Assembly (NCBI RefSeq): GCF_024211255.1
Contig: NZ_JAMLDY010000013.1
Coordinates: forward strand, 1 to 64,000
Direction: 5' to 3'
Length of the DNA stretch: 64,000 nt
From: Sphingomonas liriopis
GTDB taxonomy: Bacteria; Pseudomonadota; Alphaproteobacteria; Sphingomonadales; Sphingomonadaceae
Below the pieces are notes generated by a model. The model saw only the letters and a program-made list of their open reading frames with translations, was not told the origin of the DNA and ran no database searches. The position numbers were made by a program, and so were the translations under genes. Positions 61,889 through 64,000 of this stretch are shown piece by piece (the first letter of the stretch is position 1; each line of letters opens with the position of its first letter).

Positions 61889-63325
61889 TCAGACGAACAG
61901 CGCATCCCACCGCTTTTCATGCGCCGCAGAGGCTGCAGCGGTGATCATGGCGAGCAGCGGCGGATCGCCCGCCACCTGCGGCGGCAGGCCGAGTCCCGCC
62001 TCGACCAGCCGCGCGACGAGCGTCGCTGGATCGGCCCCGTCCGCGGCGGCGGCGAGCCGGTCGCCGGCGGGGTCGGCGATGGCGATTCCCGCCCGCGTCC
62101 GCGCGATCAGGAAGGCGACCCAGCCGCCCAGCGCCGCGACGACATGCGCCGGCATGCGTCCCGCCGCACGATTGGCGGCGAGCGTGTCGCCCAGGCGGTA
62201 GGGCAGCTTCTGCGAGCCATCGATCGCGATCTGGTCGAGCCGGTGGACGATTCCCGGATTGCGGAAGCGTTCGAGCACCGCGGTGCGATAGGTGTCGAGG
62301 TCGAGCCCCGGCACCGCGGGCAGCATCGGCATGATGTCGGTACGGATCATCGCATCGACGAAGCCGGCGAGCTCCGCATCCGCCATCGCCTCGGCGACGC
62401 TGGCATGGCCGCGGAGCAGGCCGAGATAGGCGAGCGTCGAATGCGCGCCGTTGAGGATTCGCAGCTTCGCCTTCTCATACCCCGCCACGTCGCCGGTCAG
62501 CGTCGCGCCCGCACCGGCGAGATCGGGGCCCAATGGCACGCCGACATCCTCGATCACCCATTGCGCGAACCGTTCGCGCTGCACGGCGGCGCGGTCCTCC
62601 AGCCCCAGCGTCTCGGCGACCGCCGCATAGAGTGCCTCGTCCGAGGCGGGGGTGATCGAATCGACCATCGTCGAGGGTACGCGCACCTCTCCCGCGATCC
62701 AGTCTGCGAGGCCTGCATCGGTGGCGCGTGCGAAATCGACCAGCGCCGCGTGCAGCTTCGCGCCGTTGCTCGCCAGATTGTCGCACGGCATCGGCACGAA
62801 CGGCCGCAACCCCGCGGCGCGGCGCGCGGCGAGCCCCGCCACGATCCAGCCGATCACGCTCGCCGGCACCGCGGCACCCGCCAGATCGTGGACCACGTCG
62901 GGATGATCCATGTCGAGCGTGCCGTCGCCGCGCAGGCAATAGCCCTTCTCGGTCACCGTCGTCGTGACGAGGCCGACCGCGGGATCGGCGAGCAGCGCAT
63001 GCGTCTTCGCCGCGGCATCGGGGGCGAGGAAGCGGCGATGCGCGCCGATCACGCGTAGCGCCGGCTCGGCATCGCGGATCGCCAGCGTGTAGAGGCCGTC
63101 CTGCGCCTCCAGCGCCTCGACCGTGCCGCGGCTGCGCATCGATACCGCGGCGATTCCCCAGCGCGGATCGTGCTGCAACACGGTGTCGATATAGGCCGCC
63201 TGATGCGCGCGATGGAATGCGCCGGGGCCGAAGTGGACGATACCGACGCTCGGCTCGGGTCGCCCGCGCGGGCTGGGAATCGCGGCGGGCAGGCGGTCGA
63301 GCGTCGCACGGGTCAGGCGGGTCAC
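61889..63325 (-). CDS. uxuB: Mannitol-dehydrogenase-family fructuronate/tagaturonate reductase
   Basis: A 478-residue polyol/uronate oxidoreductase. The NAD-binding start has GIVHFGPGAFHRAHQAAY near residue 28. TTTVTEKGYCLRGDG is near 120, PMPCDNLASNGAKL near 178, and the catalytic Lys-Asn-His set is in EKAKLRILNGAHSTLAYLG near 285. The order with UxaA suggests D-fructuronate or D-tagaturonate reduction to mannonate or altronate, but mannitol dehydrogenase cannot be excluded. GTG 63325 overlaps the uxaA stop (GTGA). Confidence 0.85.
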   Translation of the reverse strand: MTRLTRATLDRLPAAIPSPRGRPEPSVGIVHFGPGAFHRAHQAAYIDTVLQHDPRWGIAAVSMRSRGTVEALEAQDGLYTLAIRDAEPALRVIGAHRRFLAPDAAAKTHALLADPAVGLVTTTVTEKGYCLRGDGTLDMDHPDVVHDLAGAAVPASVIGWIVAGLAARRAAGLRPFVPMPCDNLASNGAKLHAALVDFARATDAGLADWIAGEVRVPSTMVDSITPASDEALYAAVAETLGLEDRAAVQRERFAQWVIEDVGVPLGPDLAGAGATLTGDVAGYEKAKLRILNGAHSTLAYLGLLRGHASVAEAMADAELAGFVDAMIRTDIMPMLPAVPGLDLDTYRTAVLERFRNPGIVHRLDQIAIDGSQKLPYRLGDTLAANRAAGRMPAHVVAALGGWVAFLIARTRAGIAIADPAGDRLAAAADGADPATLVARLVEAGLGLPPQVAGDPPLLAMITAAASAAHEKRWDALFV

Positions 63326-64000
63326 AGCGTCACACCCCGTTTCCAGATCGCGATCTCGCGTTCGTCATTGGTCTCCGCCGCGGTCGCTGCGCCCGAGGCG
63401 ATTCCGCAGATTCGCGCGAGCAGCGCCGCCTCCGCACCCTCGAACCCGCCGGTCAGCACCTGGCCTGCATCGAAGTCGATCCAACCCGGCTTGCGCGCGG
63501 CGAGGTCGGAATTGGAGGCGATCTTCACCGTCGGCACCGGAAAGCCCAAAGGCGTGCCGCGCCCGGTGGTGAACAGGATCACCGTCGCGCCCGCCGCCGC
63601 CAGCGCGGTCGACGACACCGCATCGTTGCCCGGCGCCTCCAGCAGCGTCAGCCCGTCGCTGCGCACGCGCGCGCCATAGCCGATGACGTCGGTGATCCGC
63701 CCGGTCCCCGCCTTCTGCACCGCGCCCAGCGACTTTTCCTCCAGCGTCGTGATCCCGCCCGCGACATTGCCGGGGGAGGGATTCTCGCTGATCGGTTCGC
63801 CGTGATCGATGAAATACTGGCGGAAGCCGTTGATGACGCCGACCATCGCATCGAACACGGGTGCGTCCGCGGCGCGGTCCATCAGCATCTGTTCGGCGCC
63901 GAACATCTCGGGGATTTCGGTGAAGACGACGCGGCCCCCCGCCTCGCCGACGCGGTCGCTGATCCGCCCGACCAGCGGGTTAGCGGTGAGCCCCGACAGG
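63322..64000 (-). CDS. uxaA: Altronate dehydratase UxaA, C-terminal part (cut by window edge)
   Basis: The last 225 residues of a UxaA/GarD-family dehydratase are visible; the N terminus is beyond the window. The motifs are distinctive: ENPSPGNVAGGITTLEEKSLG, TLLEAPGNDAVSSTALAAAG, LFTTGRGTPLGFPVPTVKIASNS and WIDFDAGQVL. It converts D-altronate to 2-keto-3-deoxy-gluconate. It is the first visible gene of the uxaA-uxuB row and overlaps uxuB. Confidence 0.92.
   Translation of the reverse strand, partial: LSGLTANPLVGRISDRVGEAGGRVVFTEIPEMFGAEQMLMDRAADAPVFDAMVGVINGFRQYFIDHGEPISENPSPGNVAGGITTLEEKSLGAVQKAGTGRITDVIGYGARVRSDGLTLLEAPGNDAVSSTALAAAGATVILFTTGRGTPLGFPVPTVKIASNSDLAARKPGWIDFDAGQVLTGGFEGAEAALLARICGIASGAATAAETNDEREIAIWKRGVTL

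Overview
The window is chromosomal DNA of a GC-rich alphaproteobacterium, most likely a sphingomonad (Sphingomonas or a close relative). The evidence is the strong codon bias, the gene order rsmB - rpe - heparinase-like - purH, the block smc - two DsbA-like proteins - DUF721 - mutY, the uronate-utilisation gene types, and the many short palindromic repeats between genes. It is gene-dense, with many ATGA/GTGA/TGATG stop-start overlaps. I saw no rRNA, tRNA, CRISPR array or prophage.

Layout. 1-120: right end of an IS5-family element next to a PHB-depolymerase-like esterase. 1.1-10.1 kb: a membrane-anchored helix-hairpin-helix protein, an AsmA-like protein, a DUF1674 protein, then rsmB, rpe, a heparinase II/III-like protein and purH. 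10.3-19.1 kb (minus strand): a polysaccharide flippase, polA, a class A beta-lactamase-like lipoprotein, nadB, a DUF559 nuclease between perfect inverted repeats, and an ABC ATPase. 19.3-23.7 kb: a zf-CHCC protein, tldD, a ccdAB module, a DUF2007 protein, and glnK-amtB behind a clear sigma-54 promoter and ahead of an intrinsic terminator. 24.0-28.7 kb (minus): ribD-ribE-ribBA-ribH with two membrane proteins upstream. 28.7-36.2 kb (plus): proA, a ParDE-type toxin-antitoxin pair, nadD, rsfS, rlmH, an EnvC-like factor, a C-terminal processing protease, dsbB, coq7 and a small secreted protein. 36.5-40.1 kb: membrane proteins, a DJ-1/PfpI remnant, dedA and an aldo/keto reductase. 40.2-43.7 kb: a DNA-repair cluster (radical SAM protein, hemerythrin-like protein, DUF4130-UdgX fusion). 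43.8-52.7 kb: smc, DsbA-like pair, DUF721/DciA, mutY, serine hydrolase, nudC. 52.9-64.0 kb (minus): a GH130 protein, a DUF885 peptidase, a 1254-residue LamG-type exported protein, an ExuT-like transporter, a 2-keto-4-pentenoate-hydratase-like enzyme, a UxuB-like reductase and UxaA (cut by the window edge), which read as a uronate-polymer utilisation locus.

The most unusual feature is the behaviour of the palindromic repeats. At least eight sequence families occur here. Most lie between genes, but one family is inserted in frame inside ribD, and another copy of it lies inside the signal-peptide region of the EnvC-like gene. Other copies bound the DUF559 nuclease gene and appear to supply a ribosome-binding site or start codon to nadB, the AsmA-like gene and the DUF885 gene. 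This resembles the protein-coding palindromic elements known from Rickettsia, but the sequences are different.
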